Shown here one piece after another: positions 32,767-40,402 of a stretch of 64,000 nucleotides of DNA. The stretch is from Streptomyces toxytricini. Its GTDB lineage: Bacteria > Actinomycetota > Actinomycetes > Streptomycetales > Streptomycetaceae. The number at the start of each line of letters is the position of its first letter. The stretch's first letter is position 1. The notes under the pieces were generated by a model. It saw only the letters and a program-made list of their open reading frames with translations, made no database searches and had not been told where the DNA came from. The translations under genes were made by a program, and so were the position numbers. Location: NCBI RefSeq assembly GCF_014649915.1, contig NZ_BMTY01000005.1, positions 302,979 through 366,978 on the forward strand. Direction: 5' to 3'.

Positions 32767-33750
32767 ATGGAGCCACTGGTGTTCCACAGCAGGGACCTGG
32801 ACGAGACCGAGGCCTTCCTCTCCGGCACCTACGCGGACGTACGGATCTCCACCGCGGACGGCGACGGCCCGACCGACACCCGGTTGACGCGCCGGACCAC
32901 GCCCGGTTTCAGCGTGAACGAGTTCGAGATCGGCTTCGCCATGGGGTACGCGGCGCAGCCCCTCGGCCGGGTCTGCGTGGCAACGGTCCGCTCCGGAACC
33001 GTGTCCGTGGACGCGGACGGCACCGGCCCCGCCGCCACCTTCGGGCCCGGCGACACCTTCCTCCACGCCACCCCGGACCGCCCCTACCGCGGATCCCTGC
33101 ACTCCGTACGCCAGACCGCGGTGCTCTTCGACCCGGCCCTCCTCCCGCGGGTCGCCGCCCGCGGCGCCCGGGACCGCGAGCCCGTCCGCCTGACCGGCCG
33201 CCGTCCGCTGAGCGAGCAGGCCGGCCGGCAGCTCGCCGGCACCCTCGCCCACCTCGCGCACATCGCCGCGCTGCCCCGGCAGCTGCGGACCGAACTGGTG
33301 CTGGGCAGCGCCGCGCAGCTCCTCGCCGCCACCGCCCTGGCCACGCTGCCCAGCACGCTCGGCCCCGACGGCCACCGGCCGGGCGGCGACCCGGGCCCGG
33401 CGCCCGCCGACGGCCGGGACGCCGGGACGGGAACCCTCCGCCGCGCCATCGCGTTCATCGAGGACAACGCCGACCGCGACATCTCCCTCGCCGACATCTC
33501 CGCCGCCGCCCACGTCACCCCGCGGGCCCTGCAGTACGCCTTCTCCCGGCACGCCGGTACGACCCCGCTGGCGTACCTGCGTGACGTACGCCTGGCAGCG
33601 GCGCACGCCGATCTGGTCGCCGCCGACCCCTCGGCGGGCGCCACCGTGTCGGCGGTCGCCGCGCGCTGGGGCTTCGCGCACACCGGCCGCTTCGCGGCCG
33701 CCTACCGCCGCCGCTACGGAAGCAGCCCGTCCGCCACCCTCCGCAGCTGA
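32767..33750 (+). CDS. AraC family transcriptional regulator
   Basis: 327 residues taking ATG 32767, with GGAG six bases upstream; GTG 32755 is possible. The N-terminal half is a cupin-type sensor (FGPGDTFLHATPDRPY). The C-terminal double helix-turn-helix spans about 225-327 (ISLADISAAAHVTPRALQYAFSRHAGTTPLAYLRDVRL and WGFAHTGRFAAAYRRRYGSSP). A short Gly/Pro/Asp-rich linker separates the parts. No target is apparent next door: the downstream SulP gene converges on it. The stop codon lies inside a pentanucleotide repeat. Confidence 0.87.
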   Translation: MEPLVFHSRDLDETEAFLSGTYADVRISTADGDGPTDTRLTRRTTPGFSVNEFEIGFAMGYAAQPLGRVCVATVRSGTVSVDADGTGPAATFGPGDTFLHATPDRPYRGSLHSVRQTAVLFDPALLPRVAARGARDREPVRLTGRRPLSEQAGRQLAGTLAHLAHIAALPRQLRTELVLGSAAQLLAATALATLPSTLGPDGHRPGGDPGPAPADGRDAGTGTLRRAIAFIEDNADRDISLADISAAAHVTPRALQYAFSRHAGTTPLAYLRDVRLAAAHADLVAADPSAGATVSAVAARWGFAHTGRFAAAYRRRYGSSPSATLRS

Positions 33751-33795
33751 GCTGAGCTGAGCTGGGCTGAGCTGGGCTGGGCCGGGCCGGGCGGG
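33746..33795. repeat. Pentanucleotide tandem repeat spanning the AraC stop
   Basis: Ten 5-bp units run without interruption: GCTGA three times, then GCTGG/GCTGA alternation, then GCCGG twice and GCGGG. The AraC stop TGA (33748-33750) is inside the first unit. It is a simple slippage-prone tract. Confidence 0.85.
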
Positions 33796-33826
33796 ACCGG
33801 GCTGCGCCCGGGTTCAGCCGCCCCCG

Positions 33827-35425
33827 TCACCCCAGGGGGAGTTCGCCGCTCAGCCTGCCGTGCAGATGCGCGCTGGGCCCGTTGAGGCCGATGATCTCGA
33901 CGGTCTTGCCGCGCTGCGCGTACTTGGCCGTCACCGTGTCGAGCGCGGCCACGGAGGTCGCGTCCCACACGTGTGCGGCCGACAGGTCGATGACGACGCG
34001 CTCCGGATCGCCCGCGTAGTCGAACCGCCCGACGAGGTCCCCCGCCGAGGCGAAGAACAGCGCGCCGGACACGCGGTGGACGACGCAGTCGCCGTCCGGG
34101 TCGGTCACCGAGGTGACCTGGGCCTGCCGGGCGACGCGCTTGGCGAAGACGGCCATGGCGCACAGGCAGCCGGTGACGACACCCACGGCGAGGTTGTGCG
34201 TCGCGACCACGCCCACCACCGTCACCACCATCACCACGGTCTCCCCGACGGGCATCCGCCGGAGCGTACGCGGGGCGATGGAGTGCCAGTCGAACGTCGC
34301 CGCCGACACCATGATCATGACGGCGACGAGGGCGCCCATGGGGATCTCCGACACGACCGGCCCGAAGACGATGCACAGCACCATCAGGAACACACCGGCC
34401 ATGAACGTCGACAGGCGCGTGCGGGCACCGGACACCTTCACGTTGATCATCGTCTGGCCGATCACCGCGCAGCCGCCCATGCCGCCGAAGAAGCCGGTGA
34501 CGATGTTCGCGATGCCCTGCCCGACCGACTCGCGCGTCTTGTTCGAGCGGGTGTCGGTGATGTCGTCGACCAGCTTGGCCGTCATCAGCGACTCCATCAG
34601 TCCGACCAGCGCCACCGCGAACGCGTACGGGGCGACCGTCGCCAGCGTCTCCAGCGTGAACGGGACGTCCGGCAGCCCCGGCACGGGCAGCGACGACGGC
34701 AGCGCGCCCTTGTCGCCGACGGTCGGTACGGCGATCCCGGCCGCCACCGTGATCAGGGTGAGGGCCGCGATGGAGACCAGCGGCGCCGGGACGGCCGTCG
34801 TGATCCGCGGGAAGAACACCATCAGCGCCAGACCGCCCGCGATCAGCGGATAGACGGCCCACGGCACGTCCCGCACCTCCGGCACCTGCGCCATGAAGAC
34901 GAGGATGGAGAGGGAGTTGACGAAGCCGACCATCACCGAACGCGGAATGAACCGCATCAGCCGCGCCACGCCGACCGCGCCCAGCACCATCTGGAAGACG
35001 CCGGCGAGGATCACGGCGGCGACGAGGTGTCCGACGCCGTGCTCGCGGCTGAGCGGGGCGATCACGAGGGCGACGGCGCCGGTCGCCGCGGAGACCATGG
35101 CCCGCCGTCCGCCGACGACGGCGATGGTGACGGCCATGGTGAACGAGGCGAACAGGCCCAGCGCCGGATCGACCCCGGCGATGATCGAGAAGGAGATCGC
35201 TTCGGGTATCAGGGCCAGGCCGACGACGAGTCCGGCGAGGATCTCGGTCCGCCACACCTTCGGATCGGAGATCCAGTCGGGCTTCAGGCGGCGAAGGCGC
35301 GCCCCCGCGGACACGGCGGTGGCAGCGGCGGGATCGGCGGTGGACACGTCGGGGGCCGCAGCGGCAGCAGGGGACAAGGAGGGCAGACCTGTCGTACTCG
35401 GGGGAGGCGGGGGCCGGGCCGGCAC
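33827..35425 (-). CDS. SulP family anion transporter with STAS domain
   Basis: 532 residues from GTG 35425. After a 45-residue Pro/Ala-rich N-terminus come 10-14 membrane segments, beginning at TEILAGLVVGLALIPEAISFSIIAGVDP, the SulP signature region. The C-terminal 110 residues form a STAS domain (VVIDLSAAHVWDATSVAALD). SulP proteins move sulfate, bicarbonate or dicarboxylates; the substrate cannot be chosen here. It is divergent from a MerR gene with a dyad operator in between. The GTG start has only a weak ribosome binding site, so the true start may lie a little downstream. Confidence 0.88.
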   Translation of the reverse strand: MPARPPPPPSTTGLPSLSPAAAAAPDVSTADPAAATAVSAGARLRRLKPDWISDPKVWRTEILAGLVVGLALIPEAISFSIIAGVDPALGLFASFTMAVTIAVVGGRRAMVSAATGAVALVIAPLSREHGVGHLVAAVILAGVFQMVLGAVGVARLMRFIPRSVMVGFVNSLSILVFMAQVPEVRDVPWAVYPLIAGGLALMVFFPRITTAVPAPLVSIAALTLITVAAGIAVPTVGDKGALPSSLPVPGLPDVPFTLETLATVAPYAFAVALVGLMESLMTAKLVDDITDTRSNKTRESVGQGIANIVTGFFGGMGGCAVIGQTMINVKVSGARTRLSTFMAGVFLMVLCIVFGPVVSEIPMGALVAVMIMVSAATFDWHSIAPRTLRRMPVGETVVMVVTVVGVVATHNLAVGVVTGCLCAMAVFAKRVARQAQVTSVTDPDGDCVVHRVSGALFFASAGDLVGRFDYAGDPERVVIDLSAAHVWDATSVAALDTVTAKYAQRGKTVEIIGLNGPSAHLHGRLSGELPLG

Positions 35426-35803
35426 ACCGCGGGCGGCCCCGCGAAACGGAACCGGAGGTGAGAGAGCAGGCAGGGAGCGGCGGTAGCGGCGCCCGACGGT
35501 ACGGACGGTGCCGGGCGGCCCGCGCCCGGGCTCACGACCTGCGGCGGAACGTCACGGCGGGCACGCGGAGGCGCCGGACGCCAAGGGCTCGCGCACGCTG
35601 CTCTCCTGGCTCTCCTGCGGAATCGGACTTCTCCGGGGGCGCCGTCGGCCCCGACACGCAACGGCAGGACGGCGTCGGGCCGCCCCGGCCGCCGGCAACT
35701 CTACCCTAACGTTAGAGTAGGGATCGGCGGCGCCCGCCAACGACCGACCCACCCACCCCGGGCACGGGCCGACGGGGCGCAGAAGTACCGGAGGACGACG
35801 GGC
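35426..35803. other. SulP/MerR divergent intergenic region
   Basis: 378 bp that hold the MerR-type operator at 35701-35720 and, by position, the promoters of both divergent genes. GGAGGAC about eight bases before GTG 35804 is the MerR ribosome binding site. No gene was found in it. Confidence 0.6.
35701..35720. promoter_or_regulatory. MerR-type dyad operator
   Basis: CTACCCTAACGTTAGAGTAG is a 20-bp dyad with a perfect CTAACGTTAG core and one mismatched pair. It lies 84 bp before the MerR start and is much more AT-rich than its surroundings, as expected of a MerR operator between widely spaced -35 and -10 boxes. Confidence 0.75.
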
Positions 35804-36277
35804 GTGGACGACAACGGCGGCAACGACACCCGCGGCGGCGGCGCCCGCGGCACCGTAGCCACCACCGCCCGGCACATGCAGATCGGCGAGGTCGCGACCC
35901 GCACCGAATTGTCCCTGCGCACCATCCGCCACTACGAGGAGACCGGCCTCGTCACCCCGTCCGCCCGCTCGCAGGGCGGCTTCCGTCTCTACACCGAGGG
36001 CGACGTCGCCCGCCTCATGGTCATCCGCCGCATGAAGCCGCTCGGCTTCACCCTCGACCAGATGCGCGACCTCCTGGACGCCACCGACCGCCTCGACGGC
36101 GGCGCCGCGCTCGACGCGGACGAACGCGAGGCGCTCCTGGGCCGTGTACGCACCTACCAGGAGGCCGCTGCCGAACAGGTGGAGAAGCTCCGCATCCAGC
36201 TCGCCCGTGCGGAGGACTTCGCCGACACCCTGCGCGCCCGCCTCCCGCGGGACGCCCCCGCGACCCGTACCGCCTGA
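35804..36277 (+). CDS. MerR family transcriptional regulator
   Basis: 157 residues from GTG 35804. After a 20-residue Gly/Asp-rich leader comes the MerR winged helix (MQIGEVATRTELSLRTIRHYEETGLVTPSARSQGGFRLYTE), followed by a dimerising coiled coil (about 110-145, EAAAEQVEKLRIQLARAEDF). There is no C-terminal Cys cluster, so a metal sensor is unlikely. It probably controls itself and the divergent SulP gene through the dyad at 35701-35720. Confidence 0.87.
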   Translation: MDDNGGNDTRGGGARGTVATTARHMQIGEVATRTELSLRTIRHYEETGLVTPSARSQGGFRLYTEGDVARLMVIRRMKPLGFTLDQMRDLLDATDRLDGGAALDADEREALLGRVRTYQEAAAEQVEKLRIQLARAEDFADTLRARLPRDAPATRTA

Positions 36278-36527
36278 GTCCGGCCCGGAGGCTCCAGGCC
36301 GCCCCCGCGGGCGGCGCGGCACTACGGGCGGGATCAGCCAAGAGCACCGGGGCGCCGCTGCGGCTGCCGCAGCGCCGGAACCGTCCCGCGGCAGTGGCCG
36401 ACACGCCGCGGGGTGCTGCAAAGCCTTGGGCAAGGCCGGACGGCTCCGTTACCTTCGCGACCTGACGCCGGGAGGCCTCCTCCAGCGGGCGTTGCGCCGC
36501 CCCGCGAGTCGAAAGGGTACGAGAGAC

Positions 36528-36818
36528 ATGGACGCGCCGTTAGACGCAGGCCACGCCGGAGAACGGCAGAGGACGGTATGGACCTTGCCCGGCCTCCTCT
36601 TCGCAGCGGTCGCCGCCGTGCTCCGTTGCACCTCCGTGTGGTCGTGGTGGGCGTTGCTGTGGGTGCCGCTGCTGCTGCTCGGCGTCGTCGTAACGGTGCA
36701 GGAATGGCGGCTGTCGGCCCGCAAACGGTGGCGGATCGGCGTCATGGAATGGCTGTCCCTCGTCTTGGCGAACACCAGCCTCGCGGTGTGCCTGACGGCC
36801 GTATGGGTGCTGGGCTGA
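36528..36818 (+). CDS. Small membrane protein of unknown function
   Basis: 96 residues from ATG 36528, with GAGAGAC just upstream. Two or three hydrophobic segments: WTLPGLLFAAVAAVLRC, SWWALLWVPLLLLGVVVTV and VLANTSLAVCLTAVWVLG, with a basic loop (RLSARKRWR) between them. No family recognised. It ends 6 bp before the end of the oppositely directed GbsR gene. Confidence 0.55.
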   Translation: MDAPLDAGHAGERQRTVWTLPGLLFAAVAAVLRCTSVWSWWALLWVPLLLLGVVVTVQEWRLSARKRWRIGVMEWLSLVLANTSLAVCLTAVWVLG

Positions 36819-36824
36819 CAGGGC

Positions 36825-37571
36825 TCACGACCGCGTCGCGGCGTCGTCCGGGTCGGCGGCGGGGGGCTTCGCGTAGAGGATGTCGCGTGCCTGTTCCGCG
36901 GCGCGGATGAGGCTCTCGGTGACGAAGTCGACGAAGCGCGCGATGTTCTCGAGGCGGGCGGCCGCAGGCGTGTCGGGGCCGAGGACGCCGACGCCCTGGC
37001 GGGCGACCACGACGATTTGGGCCGTGGAACGGGCGCTGGCCAGCATCGACTGGTACCAGACGTCGTCGTCGACGATGTAGCGCTCGCGGCGGCGTTCGTC
37101 CCGCTCGCGGCGTACGAGGCCCTGCTCCTCAAGGAACGCGATCGCCTTGGAGACGGACGCCGGGCTGACCTGGAGGCGCTGCACCAGCTCGGCCGCGGTG
37201 AGGCTGCCGGCGTCCGTGGTGTACAGGCACACCATGACGCGGGCCATCATCTTCGGGACGCCCGAGCCCATGAGGACGGTGGTGAACTCCTCCTCGTACC
37301 GGCGCACCTCCTCCGCGTCGCGGCCGTGGGGCAGCGCCTGCTTCGGTGCACTGCGCGGGACGGCCTGCTTGCGGCGCTGGGCACGCTGCTCGGTGGCGCG
37401 GTGCGCCAGGTCGGCGCGGTAGGAGGTGGGGCCGCCGTTGCGCATGACTTCGCGCGTGACGGTCGAGGTCGGGCGGTCGAGGCGCCGGGCGATCTCCGCA
37501 TAGGCGAGGCCGTCGGCCAATCCCAGTGCGATCTGCTGGCGTTCCTGCTGGGTCAGCCTGCCTCCCGGCAT
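36825..37571 (-). CDS. GbsR/MarR-type regulator with extra N-terminal HTH
   Basis: 248 residues from ATG 37571, chosen for AAAGGAGG five bases upstream. Residues about 5-45 form an IS30-transposase-like helix-turn-helix (QERQQIALGLADGLAYAEIARRLDRPTSTVTREV). A basic linker follows, then a GbsR/MarR winged helix at about 100-170 (LTAAELVQRLQVSPASVSKAIAFLEEQGLVRRERDERRRERYIV). The two DNA-binding units suggest recognition of a long site. It is divergent from the DUF4097 gene across a 241-bp region whose pattern is repeated at 62654-62786, so it is the prime candidate to control both promoters. Confidence 0.82.
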   Translation of the reverse strand: MPGGRLTQQERQQIALGLADGLAYAEIARRLDRPTSTVTREVMRNGGPTSYRADLAHRATEQRAQRRKQAVPRSAPKQALPHGRDAEEVRRYEEEFTTVLMGSGVPKMMARVMVCLYTTDAGSLTAAELVQRLQVSPASVSKAIAFLEEQGLVRRERDERRRERYIVDDDVWYQSMLASARSTAQIVVVARQGVGVLGPDTPAAARLENIARFVDFVTESLIRAAEQARDILYAKPPAADPDDAATRS

Positions 37572-37723
37572 GGCGGCCTCCTTTGCGGTTCGGGGCTCCA
37601 GTATAGCGTTCACTCCTTTTCATTGCAACGTTTGGCGGGGTGTTCGTTGCGTTACTTCCTGGTTCGGTGCAACGATTTCAGAGCTTTGAGCTGCGAAAAC
37701 AGTCGTAGCTCGCAATGAATTGA

Positions 37724-37754
37724 TTGCCTGTTCCTCGAACGCAACGTAGCTTTT
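37724..37754 (+). promoter_or_regulatory. Promoter of the DUF4097 gene, shared motif copy 1
   Basis: TTGCCT (37724-37729) and TAGCTT (37747-37752) are 17 bp apart, and TCGAACGCAACGTAGCTTTT at 37735-37754 recurs exactly at 62767-62786. Upstream CATTGCAAC (37621) and TGCAACGA (37668) also recur there at nearly identical distances. Confidence 0.75.
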
Positions 37755-37812
37755 CTCTCATCGGAAACGACGGGCCGCAAGGGCCCGCCGACCACTCCAG
37801 GGAGAACCCACC

Positions 37813-38481
37813 ATGCAGACGTTCGCCACCCCCGCCCCCGTCTCCGTCGTCCTCGACGTCCCCGCGGGCAACATCCGCTTCATCGCCGCCGACCGGGCCG
37901 ACACCACCGTCGAGGTGCTGCCCGCGGACGCCTCCAAGAGCCGCGACGTCACCGCCGCCCAGGAGACGGCGGTCGCCTGCACCGACGGCGTCCTCACCAT
38001 CACCGCCCCGAAGAAGAAGGGGATCCTGGCCGGCGCCGGCTGCGTCGAGGTCACCGTCCAGCTTCCGGCCGGCTCGCGCGTCGAGGCCAAGACCGCGTCG
38101 GCCGAGTTCCGCGGCGTCGGACGGCTGGGTGAGGTCGCCTACGACAGCGCCCACGGCACCGTCAAGCTCGACGAGGCCGCCGGCGCCCGCCTCACCCTCC
38201 AGGCCGGCGACATCGCCGTCGGCCGCCTCGGCGGACCGGCCGAACTCCGCACGCAGAAGGGCGACCTGACCGTCACCGAAGCGCACCGCGGCCCGCTCAC
38301 CCTGCGCACCGAGCACGGCGACATCACCGTCGGCGCCGCCCGCGGAACCTCCACCTCCCTCGACGCCGGCACCTCCTACGGCCGCATCCACAACGCCCTC
38401 GCCAACACCGACGGCGACGCCCCGGCGCTCGCCATCCACGCCACCACCGCCTACGGCAACATCACCGCCCGCTCTCTGTGA
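37813..38481 (+). CDS. DUF4097 family beta-repeat protein
   Basis: 222 residues from ATG 37813, with AGGGAGAA upstream. The sequence is a run of short beta strands with repeating GDI/GDLTV/GDITV turns (AGDIAVGRLGGPAELRTQKGDLTVTEAHRG), the DUF4097 or putative-adhesin beta-helix pattern. No signal peptide or membrane helix is present, so the protein is probably cytoplasmic despite the adhesin label. Its promoter is shared in sequence with that of the alpha/beta hydrolase at 62836. Confidence 0.8.
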   Translation: MQTFATPAPVSVVLDVPAGNIRFIAADRADTTVEVLPADASKSRDVTAAQETAVACTDGVLTITAPKKKGILAGAGCVEVTVQLPAGSRVEAKTASAEFRGVGRLGEVAYDSAHGTVKLDEAAGARLTLQAGDIAVGRLGGPAELRTQKGDLTVTEAHRGPLTLRTEHGDITVGAARGTSTSLDAGTSYGRIHNALANTDGDAPALAIHATTAYGNITARSL

Positions 38482-38485
38482 CGCC

Positions 38486-38516
38486 CCACCGGCCGCACGG
38501 CCACCGCGGCCGGTGG
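38486..38516. terminator. Bidirectional hairpin between DUF4097 and HAD genes
   Basis: CCACCGGCCGC at 38486-38496 pairs exactly with GCGGCCGGTGG at 38506-38516 over a 9-nt loop. It lies between two convergent genes and could stop both transcripts. Confidence 0.7.
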
Positions 38517-38548
38517 TGCTCCCGCAGCCGCGGGCCGGGGCGGCGCCG

Positions 38549-39190
38549 TCACACCGACGGCACGCCCGCCGACGCGCCGGCCCGCCCGCGCTCCACATGG
38601 GCCGCGATGCGGGCCATGGTGGCGGCGTTGTCCACGAACAGATGGTCCTGCATGCCCGCCGCGCGGGCCGCCTCCACGTTCACCGCCACGTCATCGACGA
38701 AGAGGCAGTCCGCCGGCCGCACGTCCAACTGCGCGCAGGCGGTGTCGAAGGCGCGCACGTCCGGCTTGCCGATGCCGATCTCGTGCGAGTAGACGATCCG
38801 CTCCACCAGCCGATCGAAGCCATACCGGGCCGTCTCCCGCTCCCTGGCGCCGACGAAGCTGTTGCTGAGGATGCCCAGGCGGCACCTCCCGCGCAGCGCG
38901 TCGACGTAGGCGATGAGCTCCTCGTTCGGTGTGCCCAGGTACTCGGCCCACAGGTCGGCCATGAAGGCTTCGACGGCCGGCGCGTCGAGGCCGAGGCGCG
39001 TGGCCGCCTCCTCGTGCACGTCCCGTTCGCTGATCTCGCCGACGCTGCCGGCACGCCAGACGTCGCCCATCCGCTCGTCCACCGTGCCCGGCGGCAGCCG
39101 CAGCCTCTCCTCCCACCGCCGCACCCACCCCGTCTCCGGGGTGAACTCGAGAACGCCGCCGATGTCGAGGATGACGCAGGTCCCGGTCAC
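38549..39190 (-). CDS. HAD superfamily hydrolase
   Basis: 213 residues from GTG 39190, with GGAGGGGA upstream. Motif I is LDIGGVLEF, with Gly where the second Asp of DxD is usual, as in YihX-like HADs. Motif II is LGILSNS, the motif III lysine is in GIGKPD, and motif IV is LFVDDVAVNVEAARAAGM. A helical cap occupies about 15-85. A phosphatase for a small phosphorylated metabolite is likely. It converges with the DUF4097 gene across a shared hairpin. Confidence 0.85.
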   Translation of the reverse strand: MTGTCVILDIGGVLEFTPETGWVRRWEERLRLPPGTVDERMGDVWRAGSVGEISERDVHEEAATRLGLDAPAVEAFMADLWAEYLGTPNEELIAYVDALRGRCRLGILSNSFVGARERETARYGFDRLVERIVYSHEIGIGKPDVRAFDTACAQLDVRPADCLFVDDVAVNVEAARAAGMQDHLFVDNAATMARIAAHVERGRAGASAGVPSV

Positions 39191-39745
39191 ACGAACTCCC
39201 CTCCCAGCGCTGTTGCGCGCAATACAGGGGACAACTGTCACCCCGCCCCGGAGCCGTGGATCAAGCGATCACACCACGTTGTGACACGCCTGTCGCAAGC
39301 CGACCTCAGGCACCGCCCCCGCCGCAGCCACACGGGGAGGTGCCCCCCGGGCCGGGAACCGTCGGCGAGGGCAAAAGGGCAGGCGAACGGCGCCGGCCGG
39401 GGTGCCGCGGGCAGCGGATCTCCGAAGGCTCCGGCAGGCAGGCAAGCGTGGAGCGCCGCTTCCACCGGTGGCAGCCGTCACGGGCAGCACACGGCGCGCC
39501 GATTCCGGGAACAGGGATCGCGCACCCTGCACCGCCCACCGCGAAGAAGCCGGCGGACGGGCTTTCGGTCCTGCCGGACGGGCGCACATGGCATAGTGTC
39601 ACGACCTGCAATGCGATCGCGGTGACGGCAACCACGGGCCAGACCGGCCCAGTTGTCCGCGGTGTTCGCACATCGGTGTGGTGTCGCGGGGGAGCTCGCC
39701 GAGCCACATGACCCGGGTGACCGGCATCCGCAGGGTGGTGCAGTG
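39191..39745. other. Intergenic region upstream of the small TPR-like gene
   Basis: 555 bp between a minus-strand and a plus-strand gene. No coding frame here has both a ribosome binding site and family features. The segment around 39590-39600 (CATAGTGT) could be a -10 region. A longer in-frame version of the next gene would start at 39653. Confidence 0.45.
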
Positions 39746-40369
39746 GTGAGCGAAGGTGACGTGTTCCTCCCCCGGGGCGTGGGAACCGCGGCCCTCTGGT
39801 CGAACGCACCCGCACCCGCCCCCGAGGCACCCGCGGCAGCGCCACCGCCGGCGCCCACCGCGCTCCCGGACGTGCCCGCCCGGATCGCCGTCATCGCCGC
39901 CCTCACCGCCGAGGGTGACCTGGACCAGGCCGTCCTGCACGCCGAGCAGCTCGACACCGCGTACGGGGCCGCCACCGCCGGAACCCCCACCACCGCCCTC
40001 GCGGACATCCGCGAGGTACGCGGCTACCTGGCCAGCCTGGCCGGCGACACCCGGGCGGCGGTGGGCTGGTACCTGCACGCGCTCCGCCTGCGCGCCGGCC
40101 TGCAGGGCCCCTCCCACCCCGACACCGGGGCCGCGGTCCGCCGAACGTACAGCCTCTGGCGGACCGTCACCGACCCCGCCCTCGGACAGGCCCTCGGCGC
40201 GGAGCTCCTGGCGACGGCCGTCGCCGTCCAGGGCCCGGACAGCGCGGCCGCACGCCGTATCCGCGCCGTCCTGGCCGACCCGGCCCCCGACTGGTCGCAC
40301 GACACCCCCGCCGAACTGACGGCGTCCTGGGAGGACGCCTTCACCCTCCGGGAACACGACGACCCATGA
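39746..40369 (+). CDS. TPR-like helical protein
   Basis: 207 residues taking GTG 39746; GTG 39743 or a start at 39653 are alternatives. After a 45-residue Ala/Pro-rich leader the protein is all-helical with TPR-like pairs (AALTAEGDLDQAVLHAEQLDTAYG, LASLAGDTRAAVGWYLHALRLRAGLQGPSHPDT). The GPSHPDT turn is typical of the FxSxx/NB-ARC-type TPR arrays of actinobacteria. It converges with the large TPR gene at 40403, 33 bp away. Confidence 0.6.
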   Translation: MSEGDVFLPRGVGTAALWSNAPAPAPEAPAAAPPPAPTALPDVPARIAVIAALTAEGDLDQAVLHAEQLDTAYGAATAGTPTTALADIREVRGYLASLAGDTRAAVGWYLHALRLRAGLQGPSHPDTGAAVRRTYSLWRTVTDPALGQALGAELLATAVAVQGPDSAAARRIRAVLADPAPDWSHDTPAELTASWEDAFTLREHDDP

Positions 40370-40402
40370 CGCACGCCGGGTCCGGCGGCCGACCCCCGCG
40401 AC

